Assembly (NCBI GenBank): GCA_020809705.1
Contig: CP085831.1
Span: 3,534,001 to 3,598,000, forward strand
Direction: 5' to 3'
Length of the DNA: 64,000 nt
Source: Calonectria ilicicola
Lineage: Eukaryota > Ascomycota > Sordariomycetes > Hypocreales > Nectriaceae
Position numbers and translations under genes: made by a program. Below are positions 41,717 to 56,329 of this stretch, one piece after another; positions within the stretch are counted from its first letter, which is position 1; each line of letters starts with the position of its first letter. Under the pieces are notes generated by a model that worked only from the letters and a program-made list of their open reading frames with translations, did not search any database and was not told the DNA's origin.

Positions 41717-44479
41717 TATTAAAAGCTTTTATTTAATTAATTATTTATATTAATAATTAAATAATAATAATATCCAGAAAAAACCTTATTATAATTACTT
41801 TTTCTAATAATACTAAATTAATTATAAAATTATAATAAATTAAAAAAAATTTATAAATATATAAGCCTAACTTAAAATAAAAGAAGCTAGAATTATTATA
41901 ATTAAAAAAAATAAAAATAAAAATATTAATAAAATTCTAAAACCCTTAATCCTAGAACCCTTTTTAAAAAAAGCTACTAATATAATCTCCTTCCTTACCT
42001 AAATAAAGAAATACTTTTACTTCTTCCTAACCTAATTAATAACTTTTAAAGCTTAAGTATTATATATTAAAATCTTTTTTTAAGGAGATATAGAAGTATA
42101 ATTTAAATTTATTATAAAAGATTATTTAAAAAATAAGAATAATATTAAATAAATTAAAAAAATTTAAAAAATTTTTAAAAATTAAGAAAATTTTAAGATT
42201 ATTATTAAAAATAATTTTAATATAATTAATATAGAATAATAAATTATAAATTAATTATATAAGTTTAAATAAATAAAATCTTATAATTAATATTTAATTA
42301 AATTTAAAAGAATTATAATATAAATAGCTTAGAATAATAATATATTAATAAAACTTTATTATAAAGGTTTAAAAAGTAAAGTTAAAAATAAAATTTATAA
42401 AGAAGATTAATTAAAGAAATTCTTAAAGTATATTAAAAATATTATTAAAATTAATAAAAAATAATTTAACTAATATAAAAAATATACCCAAAATAATAAA
42501 AATCTATATATCCTAAATAAAAAAAAATCTAAAATAAGTAATAAAGTATTATATATAGTATTTATTTAAAACTAATAGAACTTAATATTATCTAAAAGTA
42601 TAATAAAAGTAAGATTACCTACTTTAATTATAAAAAGAAAGAATATAAATCCTTTAAATATTACTTCTTAAAAATAGAAAATTAGTTTAAATCTATATTA
42701 GAAGGATAGAAATAATTTAATATTATAAAAACTTAATGGATTTTAGTATTAGAAAGAAAAGAGAATATTATAAGAAAAGTTATTCTTATTATTATTAAAA
42801 AATATAAATTAATTACTATAATTAAATAATATATAAAAAACTATAAATTATATAAAATAAAACTTACTTTATAATAAAAAATTAATAAAGTTATTTAAAA
42901 AATATAATTAATCTAATAAGAAGGCTAGTTTTATTTTCCTTATAAATAGTTAGAATAAGCTAAGAAGATAGAAATCCTTATATCTATTCTAAATATATAT
43001 ATTAATAAAGTACTAATATAATAAAATACTTATACTTATAATAAAAATAGAAATAGAAAATAGATAACTAATATTAAAAAAATAACCTAATAAATTAAAA
43101 AATCTTTATAAAATAAAAATAAAGTCTTTTTACTTACACAAAGTAAATAATAATTAAGAAACTATAACCCCTAACCTATCCAATATAAGAAGAATAATCT
43201 TAAATTAAATATAATATATAAAAAATATAAAAATATTTTATAAATAAACTACTATAATTATAACTACCTTTAATATATAAAGTAAAAATAATATATAATA
43301 TATTTCCTTATTAAAATAAAAGATATAATTATTTACTATACCTATAAAAAATACTTTAATTAATATAAAGTAATAAAAAGAAATCTCTACTATTAATTCA
43401 CTATATTAGAATTAAATAAGCTTAAGTTCTTTAATTATAATAAGCTATCTTAAAATAAATATTAAGATTTTAAATATAATATCTATATAATAAATAAAAT
43501 AATAATCTAGTACTAAACTAAACTAAAAAATAAGTAAAGCCCCCTATAAAAGAGTAGTAGAAGCAATTAGGGTAATAATCTTTAAAATTATTAAAAGAAC
43601 TTCTTAAAAAAGCTTTATATTTTATAATTAAAGAGCAATTTTAATAATAATTAAAAGTAAAAATAAGAATTAAAGGGAAGTAGTATAATATTATGGTAGA
43701 TAATGGAGTTAAATAAAATTATATTAATTCTTAAGTAATTAATTAATTTTAATTATTATAGATAATAAAAGTTAATTTATATAAAATTATTAATATAAAA
43801 GAAATCTCTTTTAGCTATAATAATAATATTATAAATAAAAAGATTAATTACCTAAAAGTTTTTATTAAAGGAAAAAATTAAAAAATAATCTTTAATATTA
43901 TTAATATTAAATAGTATAATTTAATTTTAAAGTATTTATAATTATATTAATATAATCTTAATATCTATTAATATATTAGCTAGGTATAAATATCTAAGGA
44001 GTATAATATAGCTAATAATATTTTTATAAATTATAATAAAAGATTTTAAACTTCTAACCTTAATTAAGTAAAAGATATAAATAAAGAAGAATCTTTATTA
44101 CTTAAAGAAATAAAATATAAATATAAAAATAATTAAAAAAAATAAAAATAATAAATAATTATTTATTTTAAAATATAATTTTAATAAATTAATAAAAACC
44201 TTAAAAAATAAAAACTAAAATAAAAATAAATAAATTATATAATATACCTTTATAATACTAAATCTATAAAAAGCTTTTTATAAAAGAACTAAATATTAGA
44301 CTATTTAAGTTTAGTTAGTAAGATTATAAAATTATCTTTAAAAATAAATCTAATACTTAATTTTACTTTATTTATAATCTTAATTAAATTAAATTTAATA
44401 TTTTAAAAAAATATATTAAAAATATACTTAAAAAAAATATATCTATATTTTAAACTTTAAAGCTAATTACTTTATTATA

Positions 44480-46600
44480 TTTATATTTAAGAAAAATAAA
44501 AAGCTATATCTTATTATAGATTATTAATAGCTTAATAATATTATTATTAAAAATTATACTCTATTATTATTAATTAATAAAATAAAAGATTATCTTTATA
44601 AAGCTAATATCTTTATTATATTAGATCTTAAAGAAGTATATAATCTTATTTATATTAAAGAAGGATATAAATAAAAAATTACTTTTTAAATAAAATTTAA
44701 ATTATTTAAATACCTAATTATATTTTTTAAACTTATAAATATATTAATATTATTTTAATAAATAATAATTAATATATTATAAAAATACTTAAATATTTTT
44801 ATTATTTATTACCTAAATAATATTCTTATTTTCTTTAAAAATAAAAAAGAATATAAAAAATATATTTATAAAATCTTAAAAGCCCTTTAAGATATTAAAC
44901 TTTTAATTAAATTAAAAAAAGTAAATTCTATATTTAAGAAGTAGAATTTCTAAGATATATTATTAACCTTAATAAAATTTATATAGACCTAAAGAAAGTT
45001 ATTATAGTAAAAGATTAGAAAGAATCTACTAATATAAAGAAAGTATAAGCTTTTCTTAGATTTATTAATTATTATTAAAGATTTATTAAAGGATTTAATA
45101 AAATTATTTTAAATATAATAGAATTAATTAAAAAGGAATTATTTTTTAATAAAAAAATAAAATATAATAATTATTTAAAATTATAAGAAATACTATTTTA
45201 AAAGAACTTATTCTTATAATATTTAACCTTAATAAACCTATAAAGCTAGAAACCAATATATTAGACTTTATCTTAAGGGTCTAGATTAGATAATAAGACA
45301 AATAAGGAAATCTATACTTTATAATATTCTATTTATATAAGCTATATAACCTTAAGCTAAATTACTTTATTTATAATAAAGAATTTCTTATTATTATTAA
45401 TATTTTTAGAGAATTTTAATAATATCTATTAAAAAGTAATTATAAAATTATAGTATATACTAACTATAAAAATATTACTTATTTTATAATTATTTAAAAA
45501 CTTAATAAAAGATAATTATAATATATAGAATATCTATCTAAATTTAATTATTAAATTATTTATATTAAAAGAATTAAAAATAGCTATATTAATATAATTA
45601 GCTACTAATTTAACTATAATATAAAAAAACCAAAAATATAGAAAAAACTATTAACCTATAATACTAATAAAGAACTAAAATAAGCTCTAATTAATAAAAT
45701 AATAATAAAAATAAAGAAAATAATCACCACTATAAAAGTAAGAGGATTATTATATATAACTAGAACTACTACTATAGAAATATTAATATAATAAGTAGAA
45801 TAAAATAATCTACTATTAAGAAAAATTAAAAAATATAATCTAATACTTCTAGAAGAAAAGAAAATAAATTATCTATAAGTATTAAAGGAATATTAAATAA
45901 AATTAATAAAAGATATTTATAAATATCCTTTATATAGCCATAAAGGCATTAATAAAACCTTTAAATAAGTCAAATAGATATTTTCCTTTAATAAGATAAA
46001 AAAGAAAGTTAAATAAGTATGTAAGGAATGTAATCTATATTAATACTTTAAAAAACTAAAATATAAATTATATAGATTATTATAATTATCCTTTATTATA
46101 TAATAATTATAGGACTTAATTATAATAGATTTTATTACTAATCTTCTCTTATTAATAGACCTTATTATAAAAGTATATTATAATAGTATTTTTATTATTA
46201 TTAATTATTTTATAAAAGTAATATATTATCTTTTTTATAATAAAGTAATAAAAGAAGAATAATTTACCTATCTTTTCTTTTAAAATATAATTATTATATA
46301 TAAACTACTAATTAAAATTATTTCAAATAAAGAATAATTATTTACATTTAAATTTTAGTAAAGCTTAATATTCTTAATAAGATTAAATTATAAACTAAGT
46401 ATAGCCTTCTATTTCTAAATAAATAGATAAATTAAATACTAAAACTAGGAAATTAAGTAATATTTATAATATTATATTAATTATAAATAAATTAATTAAA
46501 TAGAAAAGTTATCTATTATATAATTAATATATAATATATTTTATAATTATAGTATTAAAATAATACTAATAAAGGCTAATTTTAATTTTATATTAAATAT
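44480..46600 (+). pseudogene. RIP-degraded pol (RT-RNase H-integrase) of Gypsy A
   Basis: Reading through many stops, the plus frames show the Gypsy pol order. The reverse-transcriptase catalytic YLDD is YLNN (AATAAT at 44815-44820), as expected if GA was changed to AA on the mutated strand. Trp and Gln codons appear mostly as TAG/TAA stops. Replication is impossible from this copy. This is a remnant description only. Confidence 0.8.
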
Positions 46601-47826
46601 TTATTAAACCTCTTTAGAAGGTATAATTCAAGTAAAAGTTATAATTAAGTTAAATAAGCTAAGAAAATTATATAAAAAAATAAAAATAGAACTTAAGTTT
46701 ATTTATAATATAATAAAAAGATATTATAATTTAAAAAGGCTAAAAAGATTATCCTTCTTAAAAGGAGATATAGTCTACCTAATAACAAAAAATCTTATAA
46801 TAAAAAAATAAAATAAAAAAATTAACTTTATATAAATTAAACTATACCCAATTAAAAGAAAAATATTAAAAAATAATTATAAGCTTAATCTCCTAAATAA
46901 TATTAAGATCCACTTTATCTTCTATATCTTATTATTAGAACTAGATAAGGGTATCTAGGTAAATATAAAATCTAAATATAAACTATAAATAGAAAATCTA
47001 GAAAATTAATAGAAAATTAAGAAAATATTATAAAGAAAAAAGGAAAATAAAAAATTTAAAATTAAATAAAAAGATTATAAAAAAATAATTTAAAAATTAA
47101 TAAAATATCTTATATATTATTTAAAAATATTAAAAATATTCTTAAAGATATAATACTAAGCAAATTATTAAAATTAATAATATTTTAATTAATAATATCT
47201 ATAGCCCCTAAAGATTATACTTAAATAATAGCCTCCAATTCTATCTAATCTATATCCTCTAACTTATTTAAAGAAAAAAACCCTAATATACTATTTTTAT
47301 ACCTTTTATTTTAAGTTAATATTTCTAATAATAAAAGCAGGATAAACAATTTAAGGATTCTTAAACTTTAATCTAAGCTATAAGTACTTTTACTTAGATA
47401 TAAAGGAATTCCTTCTTAGCCACCTTCTCCTTTATATTTAAATAATTAGATTCCTAATTTATCTAGATTACTATAGATATTAGTACTTATTTATACTTAT
47501 TATTTATAAAAATTATATATATATAGTTAAAGATATCTTTAAAGTATTATATATTTTATTATAATAAATATATTTATTATAATAATTATTAAAATCTAAT
47601 AATATCTTATATTATAAATCTTTAAAAGAATAAAAAGAATATAATATAACTTTAAAACCTATTAAATTAATAAGCTAGGCCTAAGTATTAGTATAAAGAT
47701 ATAATTTAGAAATATCTAGATCCTAAGATATAATTAAAAAATATTTTAAAGATTAAAAATAAGAAACTTATATATAAGATTAATTTAATAGGCCTTAAAG
47801 ATAAGACTAATAGAGAGGGAATATTA

Positions 47827-48222
47827 TATTATAACCTATAATACACCTAGGCAATCAAATAAAACAAAAATAATACTTACCTACCCTATAGCCCTATACC
47901 AACTAATAAGAAAGCATTTATAAGCAATTACTTATAAGTATTAATAATTACTTTATAATTACTACCTTAATTATCAATATATTAGATAGAACTAATATAA
48001 TAAGCACCTACTAGGTAATAGTATAAAGATAGATTAGAATCCGCCCTTATAACTAATACTAACCAGCTTTCAATATAACTTAATTACCTTAATTATAATT
48101 AACTATTACTTAATATAATACTTCCATTGCTCTATTTACTATAACGCGCCTAACTATCCTGCCAATAATAAACCCTTCATTCTGATTGGTTCATCAAGTT
48201 AGGAATTGACCAGACCGTTACA
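47827..48222. repeat. Right LTR of Gypsy A
   Basis: 396 bp, gap-free partner of 41321-41716. The last ~150 bp retain GC and end GACCAGACCGTTACA; the left part is converted to A/T. Confidence 0.9.
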
Positions 48223-49369
48223 ATCTACTCCTAATTTAAAAATAAGGAATCTTTACTTATTACTTAATATATAAGTATATTACTTTTAAAGCTAGTATAG
48301 ATAATTTATATATAAATATTAGCAATCTTAATTTTACTTTTTATATTAATAATTATATATTATATATTTAGTAATAATTCCTTTATTAATTAAAACTTCT
48401 TTATAAGTATAAAAAATATATTTTTATATATAATTTCTCTTTCTATATAATCTAATTATCTTAATAAATTATTTATTAAATTAAGCTTTTTTAGCTTATA
48501 TTTAAGATCAAAATTAAACAAAAATAGCCTATAAACCTATCTTATAAATCTTCCTTTAAGGTCCTTTATTAGAGCTTTAATAATACCTTTAAAAGTAAAG
48601 TAATCTATTAGTATTATAAACTTCTCTAATAGCCTTAATAAATAGTAATTCTAATACTCTAAGCTCTTAATAATTATAAATAGCTCTTACTATCTAATTT
48701 CCTAATATTATTTAATATTAAAGAGCTTTCTTAACTAATAGACTATTAGGTGTTATTAATTTTCTATAAGCTATAATAAAATCCTTAAGATAGCCTTAGT
48801 AGATATATCTATCTTAATATAGGCTTTTAAAATTAGATCTTAATATTATAAAATAGTTACTAAATAAAAAACTATCTTTAATTTTTAGAATATATTTTCT
48901 TTAATTTTAATTTAAGTAAGGTTTTTAGTTTTATAATTATTTTTATTTTCTTTAAGTAACTTTATTAAAAGTTCTATTATTTTAAAGTATTTAAAAATAA
49001 TTTTTTAATAAAAATTATAAAAATTAAAAAATATTTATATATTCTTATATAAGATTAATTTTTTTATTTAATAATAAATTAAACTTATATAAAATCTATT
49101 TTAATATTTTTCTAAGTAATTATATACTTTAAGAATTCTATCTTTTACTAATAAAAGGTATATTTAAAAAGTTTAATATATAATTAAAAATTATATAATT
49201 ACCTAAAAACCTTCTTAATATTCTTAATATATTATTCTTTTATTTTAAAATAAATAATAATATTATTTAGATATATAATATAATAAATATTTAAAAATTT
49301 TATAAATATATAATAAATATATACTTAAAAGGTAGCTAAAGTATTAATTAACCTAAATAATATAATTAT

Positions 49370-49600
49370 ATACTTAAAGTAATTATATTAAGTTTTAAAA
49401 GCAATCTTCTATTTATTATTCTTTTTAATTCTAATATAATAATATATATTATAAATATTAATCTTAATAATCTATCTTACTTTTATTAATTTATTTAAAA
49501 GATTATTAATAAATAGAAGTAAATATTAATTTTTAATAATAATTATATTAAGATCTTTATAATCTATATATAAATATATAATATTATTTTTCTTTAATAT
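49370..49600 (-). pseudogene. RIP-degraded reverse transcriptase of Gypsy C
   Basis: The minus-strand translation resembles RT blocks: YIDYKDLN with IIKN, then LLLFINNLLNKLIK, and further left NKxKIAFKTxYNYFKY and LFRLINTLATF, interrupted by stops. It shows Gypsy C runs leftward. All other parts are too decayed to place by eye. Confidence 0.7.
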
Positions 49601-51740
49601 AAATAATATTAATATATTAATAATATTAATTAATAATTATATTTTATTATTAATAATATTATTTATTATATATACTTATAATATATAATATTATTTAATA
49701 TTTAGTAAATATAATAAATTATATAAAGGCTCTTTGCCTTCTATAGTATTAATAGAATACTTTATATTTTTAAAAAGTAATAATTTTATTTTTTAAAGCT
49801 TTAACTAGCTCTTTTTTTAATAATTATATACTAATAATATAAAGTATATAAACTTTTTTACCATTTTTTACTAATTTTTTTATAATATCTTTAGATTTTA
49901 TAAGAGAAATAGGTTTATATACCTAATAATAATTATATATATTAATTATAATACCTTCTCTACCTATAGAACTATTTAAAAGAAGTAAATCATTAATATC
50001 TTTTAAATATTATATTTTAATAAATATTTTTTAGATCTTTTAAAGCATTTTTTAATAATTAATTAAAAATAAAGTTAATTAATATATTTTATATAAGGCT
50101 AATGTAATTCTATTATAGCTTTCTAATATAAGTGTAGTTATATCTAGGGCTAGCTTTAAATCTAATCTTTATATTAGTTGTTAGCTAATAAGGTCTATTT
50201 ATATATAGATATTTATATTTACCTAGACTTCTTCTTTCTTATAAGTATTAAATACTAATATTCTTCCTTAGATAATCTATTCTAAAGATAGAAGTTTTTT
50301 ATATATAGTAGCTTTATATATTAAACTTATGCTTACTTATTTTTTAATAAATCTATTTTAATAAAATTATTATTAATAATCTAAACTTTAATAATTTTAA
50401 AAGATATATTATTCTTTTATTTTAATAAATAATAAAAAAAATATAATCTTTTTTATTATAAATATAATAAATTAAAAATTAAATATAATTAAAATTAATA
50501 ATTTTTTTTATATTATTAAAAATAATAAAAAAAATAGATTTAATATTATCTTTTAAAGAGATTAATCTAGATATACTTTCTTAACTTTTACCTTTATTTT
50601 AACCTTTACCTTAATCTTTATAATTATTAAAATATTACTTCTAAAAATCTTTTTATTAATTAAAAAGTAATCTTTTAATATTATTACTTTTTTATACTTT
50701 TTAATTATTTTAATAAAAATAGATCTAAAGTTACTTAACTTTATTAATTATTTTATAAAGCTTTTTAAATTTTACTTTTTATTTTAATATTTTTATTTTT
50801 AATTTAAATTATAATTTAAAATAATATTAATAAATTAAAATAATATTATTTTTTAAATTTTTAATACTTAATATAATATATAAGATTATTTATATAATAA
50901 AGTACTATTATAGTATATAATCTTTTTTTACTTTAAAAATAATAATTTATTATAAAGCTAATATTTATATAAATCTAGATTAATATATATTTTATATATA
51001 AAAATAAAAAAGTTTTCTTATAAAAGATTTTAGCTAATAAGCTCTTTAATATAATTATACTATTATATTTATAAAGAGTATAAGAACTTAGTTATAGCCT
51101 ACTTTATATACTATATAGTAGAACTACCTAGCTATAAGCTATTACTAGCTTTAATAATATAGATCTAATTATTAATTTAAATATCTAATATATCTTTATT
51201 AAATCTCTTATAATTATATAATAAAGATTTCTTATAGTCCTTCCTTAAACCTATATTAGGCTATATAGTTAACTAATATAATATATCTATCTAGAATTAT
51301 TATTATTAAGCTTAAAATTATTATTATTATATTTAGAATTATTTTTACTATTAAACTATTATAATTATAAAATCTTTTATAAATATTATAATTTTCTTTA
51401 TATTATATAAGATTTATATTATAAATAATAATAATATTTACTTTTTAATATTCTTTAAATTTTAAAATTCTTATTTTTTTAATTTTATAATTAAAATACT
51501 TTTAAAAATTAAAATAAAAAATATATTTAAATTCTTTAAAATTTTATCTTTTTAAATAAACTTTTTTAAAATTCTTATTTATATTTTTAATTATATATAA
51601 TTTATATTTATAATTTTTATTTATTATAATAAATCTTTATTAATTTAAAAAATAATAATATAATACTAACTCTTTTTAAATTTCTAATAACTTTATTTAT
51701 TATATAATATATTAATCTTTTAAAAAAAAAATTAAAAAAT

Positions 51741-51955
51741 TATAATAAATTAAATTTATAATTAAAATAAAATATAAATAAAACCATAATAAATCTCTAT
51801 TCTTATTACCAAGACTTCAACTTAATAAACCATAGAATCATTCGCCTACACTCACTACATAATACTATTATAGGCGTCCTTGCCCTATAGCATCTTGCGC
51901 TAGTACACATTCGGTATGCGTGCTTGATTGGTCCTCTTGGTCCCACATCTTTACA
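51741..51955. repeat. Right LTR of Gypsy C
   Basis: 215 bp. The outer end retains GC (CCTCTTGGTCCCACATC) and the inner end is AT-converted. Followed by CTATG, the target duplication. Confidence 0.9.
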
Positions 51956-51960
51956 CTATG

Positions 51961-53118
51961 AAGGCAGTGGTATTCCTAGCCGGACTAGGTTTTCTCTATT
52001 TCCCTATGAATCCTACCCTTGAAGATGTTGGACTAGAGTCTTTTTATTCTTTGAGATCTAAAGATGCCTTTTATAGTATAATGCCTTTAAATTAATAATT
52101 TTAAGAAGGAAATAATTAATATTAAGTTTATTATTATTATTAATATTAATTTTTTTATTATTATATAAAGGGTTAATTTCCTTTTTATTCTTAATAACTA
52201 TTTCTATTATCTTTTGCTATTTTATAAAATCTATTATATTAGAAGGAATATCTTTAAGTTTAATAAGATGATTTTGATTACTATCTAGTCGGATGCTAAT
52301 ACTACATTCTAAAAATACCTTTTTAACTAAATCAATCTATTTCTTTAGTATTTTTACTACTTAAGCAATAATATATATTATTATAACCTATTTATCTAAG
52401 ATAGACTACTTTATCTTTCTATTTACTTTATACTTTATAATATATTTATTTATAATATTATAAAGCTACTCTTTAAATAGCTTATTAATAATTATATTAA
52501 GAGATTAAAGAATGCCTATATAATTAGAAGAAATAAGGATAGTAATAGTATTGTTTTCCTTTAGCTAACCTAGAATATTATTAGTTTTATAAAAGGTAGT
52601 AATATCCATTATTAGAAGGTATTATTATTATCTCTTTATAAAAAGATTAAATTTATTAAAAATCTACTTCTTAAATAGCTCCTTATTATTATATACAGTC
52701 TCATTGAACTCGACTATGATTTCTAAAATATATAGATATCCTTTATCTTCAAAAATACACCCTTTTAAAGGTAGTTTTCCATGGAAAATTAGCTTTAGCT
52801 TTAGTCTAAGAATACTATTAGTAAATATATATAATATTAATATTGCTTGCCTTTTATCCTACCTACTATAGTTAGATTTCCCTATAATAGTCTTTTTACT
52901 TTTTAATAAATAAGTATAATTATTAAAAAACTTGAAGGATATTAGTATTTTATTAAGATTAATAATATAGCTAGTTAAAAATTGTTATTTAGATAAAGAA
53001 AGGAGGTTATTAATAGTTAAAGGAGAAGATCTATTTTAAGATATATATTTTATAAACTAAAGAAAGTTATTTATAATAAAAATATACTTCTTTAGTTATT
53101 TTATTACCTATTTTATTA
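51961..53118 (-). pseudogene. Degraded DDE transposase of the host DNA transposon
   Basis: The minus-strand frame shows scattered DDE_1 (pogo-type) transposase segments: NLTIVGRIKGKQ, LKLIFHGKLPLKG, CIFEDKGYLYI, VEFNETVYNNKELF, then a decayed version of the block around the second Asp and the LIPPGC-type motif (read as ILISSNYIGIL). Stops are frequent. The segment lies between Gypsy C and Gypsy B and continues the terminal-inverted-repeat element. The N-terminal part would lie in 59873-60574 and is not readable. Confidence 0.65.
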
Positions 53119-53123
53119 CTATC

Positions 53124-53522
53124 TGTTATGACCCAACCACCCAAAAGGCAGTAACCATAGGCAGAACCCCAACCAATCAAACCAAACTACCCTAGACCCA
53201 CATAACCAATTAATAGAAGTAAAGTTAAATAACCCTTATTTAATATAATCAAAGATTATAATAAATATAATTAAATTAACTCTATTTAATTATTATAATA
53301 ATAAGACCCTAGATATAATAATATATAGATAGATTAGATTTTACTATAAGAAATAGAACTAATTAACTTTTAATATAATTTGATTACTTTAATTATAATT
53401 GACTATTACTTAATATAATATTTCTATTATTTTATTTATTATAATATACCTAATTATTCTATTAATAATAAATCTTTTATTTTAATTAATTTATTAAGTT
53501 AGGAATTAATTAAATTATTATA
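53124..53522. repeat. Left LTR of Gypsy B
   Basis: The first ~100 bp keep GC (GACCCAACCACCCAAAAGGC) and the rest is AT-converted. The 3' half matches the Gypsy A LTR closely; the 5' half after TGTTATGACCC differs. Confidence 0.9.
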
Positions 53523-55535
53523 TATTAAAAGTTTTTATTTAATTAATTATTTATATTAATAATTAAGTAATAATAATATCTAGAAAGAATTTTATTATTA
53601 TTACTTCTCTTAATAATATTAAATTAATTATAAAATTATAATAAATTAAAAAAAACTTATAAATATATAAACTTAACTTAAAGTAAAAGAAACTAGAACT
53701 ATTATAATTAAAGAAAGTAAAAGTAAAAATATTAATAAAATTCTAAGATCTTTAATTTTAAAATCTTTTTTAAGGAAAGCTACTAATATAGTCCTTTTCT
53801 TTATTTAAATAAAAGAATACTTTTGTTTCTTCTTAATCTAATTTATAACTCTTAAAGTTTAAATATTATATATTAAAATCTTTTTAAGAAGATATAAAAG
53901 TATAATTTAAATTTATTATAAAAGATTATTTAAAAAATAAAAATAATATTAATTAAATTAAAGAAATTTAAGAAATTTTTAAAAATTAAGAAATTTTTAA
54001 GATTATTATTAAAGATAATTTTAATATAATTAATATAGAATAATAAATTATAAATTAATTATATAAATTTAAATAAATAAAATCTTATAATTAATATTTA
54101 ATTAAATTTAAAAGAATTATAATATAAATAGCTTAAAATAATAATATATTAATAAAACTTTATTATAAAGGTTTAAAAATTAAAATTAAGAATAAAATCT
54201 ATAAGAAAGATTAATTAAAAAAACTTTTAAAATATATTAAAAGTATTATTAAAATTAATAAAAAATAATTTAATTAATATAAAGAATATACCTAAAATAA
54301 TAAAATCTTATATATTTTAAATAAAAGAAAAATCTAAAATAAATAATAAAGTATTATATATAGGATTTATTTAGAATTAATAGAACTTAGTATTATTTAA
54401 AGCTATAATAAAAGTAAGATCACTTACTTTAATTATAAAAAAAAATATAAATCCTTTAAATATTACTTCTTAAGAATAAAAAATCAATTTAAACTTATAC
54501 TAGAAGAATAAAAATAACTTAATATTATAAAAAACTAATAGATTCTAGTATTAGAAAGAAAAAAGGATATTATAGGAAAAATTATTCTTACTATTATCTT
54601 TAAATATAAACTAACTACTATTATTAAATAATAAAAAGAAAATTATAAATTATAAAAATTTAAGCTTACCCTATAATAAAAAGTTAATAAAACTATCCAT
54701 AAAGCATAATTAATCCAGAAAAAGAGAAAAATATATCTACTATACAAATAATTAAAACAAGCTAAGGAAATAAAAATCCTTATATTTATACTAAATATCT
54801 ATACTAATAAAGCCCTAATATAATAGAACACTTACACTTATAATAAAAATAAAAAAAGAAAGTAGACAACTAACTTATAAAAAATAATATAATAAATCAA
54901 AGAACCTTTATAAAATAGAGATAAGATATTCCTACTAGCCTAAAGCAAGTAATAACCAAAAAACCTTAACCCCTAGTCAATCTAATATCTAAAGAATAAT
55001 CCTTAATTAAATATAATATATAAAAAATATAAAAAATTTCATAAATAAGCTACTATAACTATAATTATTTTATCTATATAGAATAAAAATAAAAAGTAGT
55101 ATACTTCCTTATTAGAGTAGAAGATATAGCTATCCACTATACTTATAGAAGATATTTCAACTAGTATAAAGTTATAGGAAGAAACCCCTACTATTAATTT
55201 ACTATATTAGAACTAGAAGAGCCTGAGTTCCCTAATTATAATAAGCTGCCTTAAAATGAATATTAAGATCCTAAATATAATATTTATATAATAAATAAAG
55301 TAATAGTTTAGTATTAAGTAAAATTAAAAAAATAAGTAGAGCCTTTTATAGAAGAATAATAAGAGTGGCTAGAATAATAATCTCTAAAGTTATTAAAAGA
55401 ACTTCTTAAAAAGCTTTATATTTTATAATTAAAAAGTAATTTTAATAATAATTAAAAATAAAAATTAAAAAAAATAATATAATATTATAATAGATAGTAG
55501 AGTTAAATAAAACTATATAAATCCTTAAATAATTA

Positions 55536-55630
55536 ATAAATTTTAATTATTATAAATAATAAATTTTAATTATTATAAATAATAAATTTTAATTATTATA
55601 AATAATAAATTTTAATTATTATAAATAATA
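55536..55630. repeat. 23-bp tandem repeat, four copies, inside Gypsy B
   Basis: TTTTAATTATTATAAATAAT recurs starting at 55541, 55564, 55587 and 55610 (23-nt period). The corresponding place in Gypsy A (about 43745) has a single copy. Confidence 0.9.
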
Positions 55631-56329
55631 AAAGTTAATTTATATAAAATTATTAATATAAAAGGAATATTTTTTAAATATAATAATAATATTATAAATA
55701 AAAAGATTAATTATCTAAAAGTCTTTATTAAAAAAAAACTAAGAAATAACTTTTAATATTATTAATATTAGATAATATAATCTAATTTTAAAATACCTAT
55801 AATTATACTAATATAACCCTAATATCTACTAGCATACTAGCTAAATATAAATACCTAAGGAGTATAATATAACTAGCAATATTTCTATAAATCTAGCTAA
55901 AAGATCTTAAACTCCTAGCCTTAATTAAGTAGGAGATATAAGTAAAGAAGAATCTTTATTATTTAAAGAAATAAAATATAAATATAAGAATAATTAAAAA
56001 AAGTAATAATAATAAATTATTATATATTTTAAAATATAATTTTAATAAATTAATAAAAGCTTTAAAGAAATAAAAATTAAAGTAGAAATAAATAAATTAT
56101 ATAATATATCTTTATAATATTAAATCTATAAAAAACTCTTTATAAAAGAATTAAATATTAGATTATTTAAGTTTAATTAATAAGATTATAAAATTATCTT
56201 TAAAAATAGATCTAATACCTAATTTTATTTTATTTATAATCTTAACTAAATTAAACTTAATATTTTAAAAAATATATTTAAGATATATTTAAAAAAAAAT
56301 ATATTTATATTTTAAATTTTAAAGCTAAT

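Larger units (their letters stand above)
41321..48222 (+). mobile_element. Gypsy A: Ty3/Gypsy LTR retrotransposon, RIP-inactivated
   Basis: 396-bp LTRs at 41321-41716 and 47827-48222, beginning TGTTATGACC and ending CCGTTACA in the unmutated copies. The target duplication ATCTA lies at 41316-41320 and 48223-48227. Length is 6902 bp, inserted in Gypsy C in opposite orientation. Decayed pol can be read on the plus strand: RT LFIFKKNKKLYLIIDY and IFIILDLKEVYNLI (about 44480-44660), YLNNILIF (about 44806-44830), RNase H/junction FLRFINYY...RFIKGF (45052-45100), and integrase DFITNLLLL...YYNSIFIIINYF (46127-46210). The gene order RT-RH-IN is that of Ty3/Gypsy. Confidence 0.9.
38802..51955 (-). mobile_element. 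Gypsy C: Ty3/Gypsy LTR retrotransposon, RIP-inactivated, hosting nested elements
   Basis: 215-bp LTRs at 38802-39016 and 51741-51955 begin TG and end CA (TA where mutated). The 5-bp target duplication CTATG lies at 38797-38801 and 51956-51960. On the minus strand around 49370-49600 decayed reverse transcriptase can be read (YIDYKDLN, then IIKNxY, LLLFINNLLNKL, and later LFRLINTLATF), so the element is transcribed leftward. Net of Gypsy A and the TRIM, its own length is about 5.7 kb. No open frame of 60 codons survives. Confidence 0.85.
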
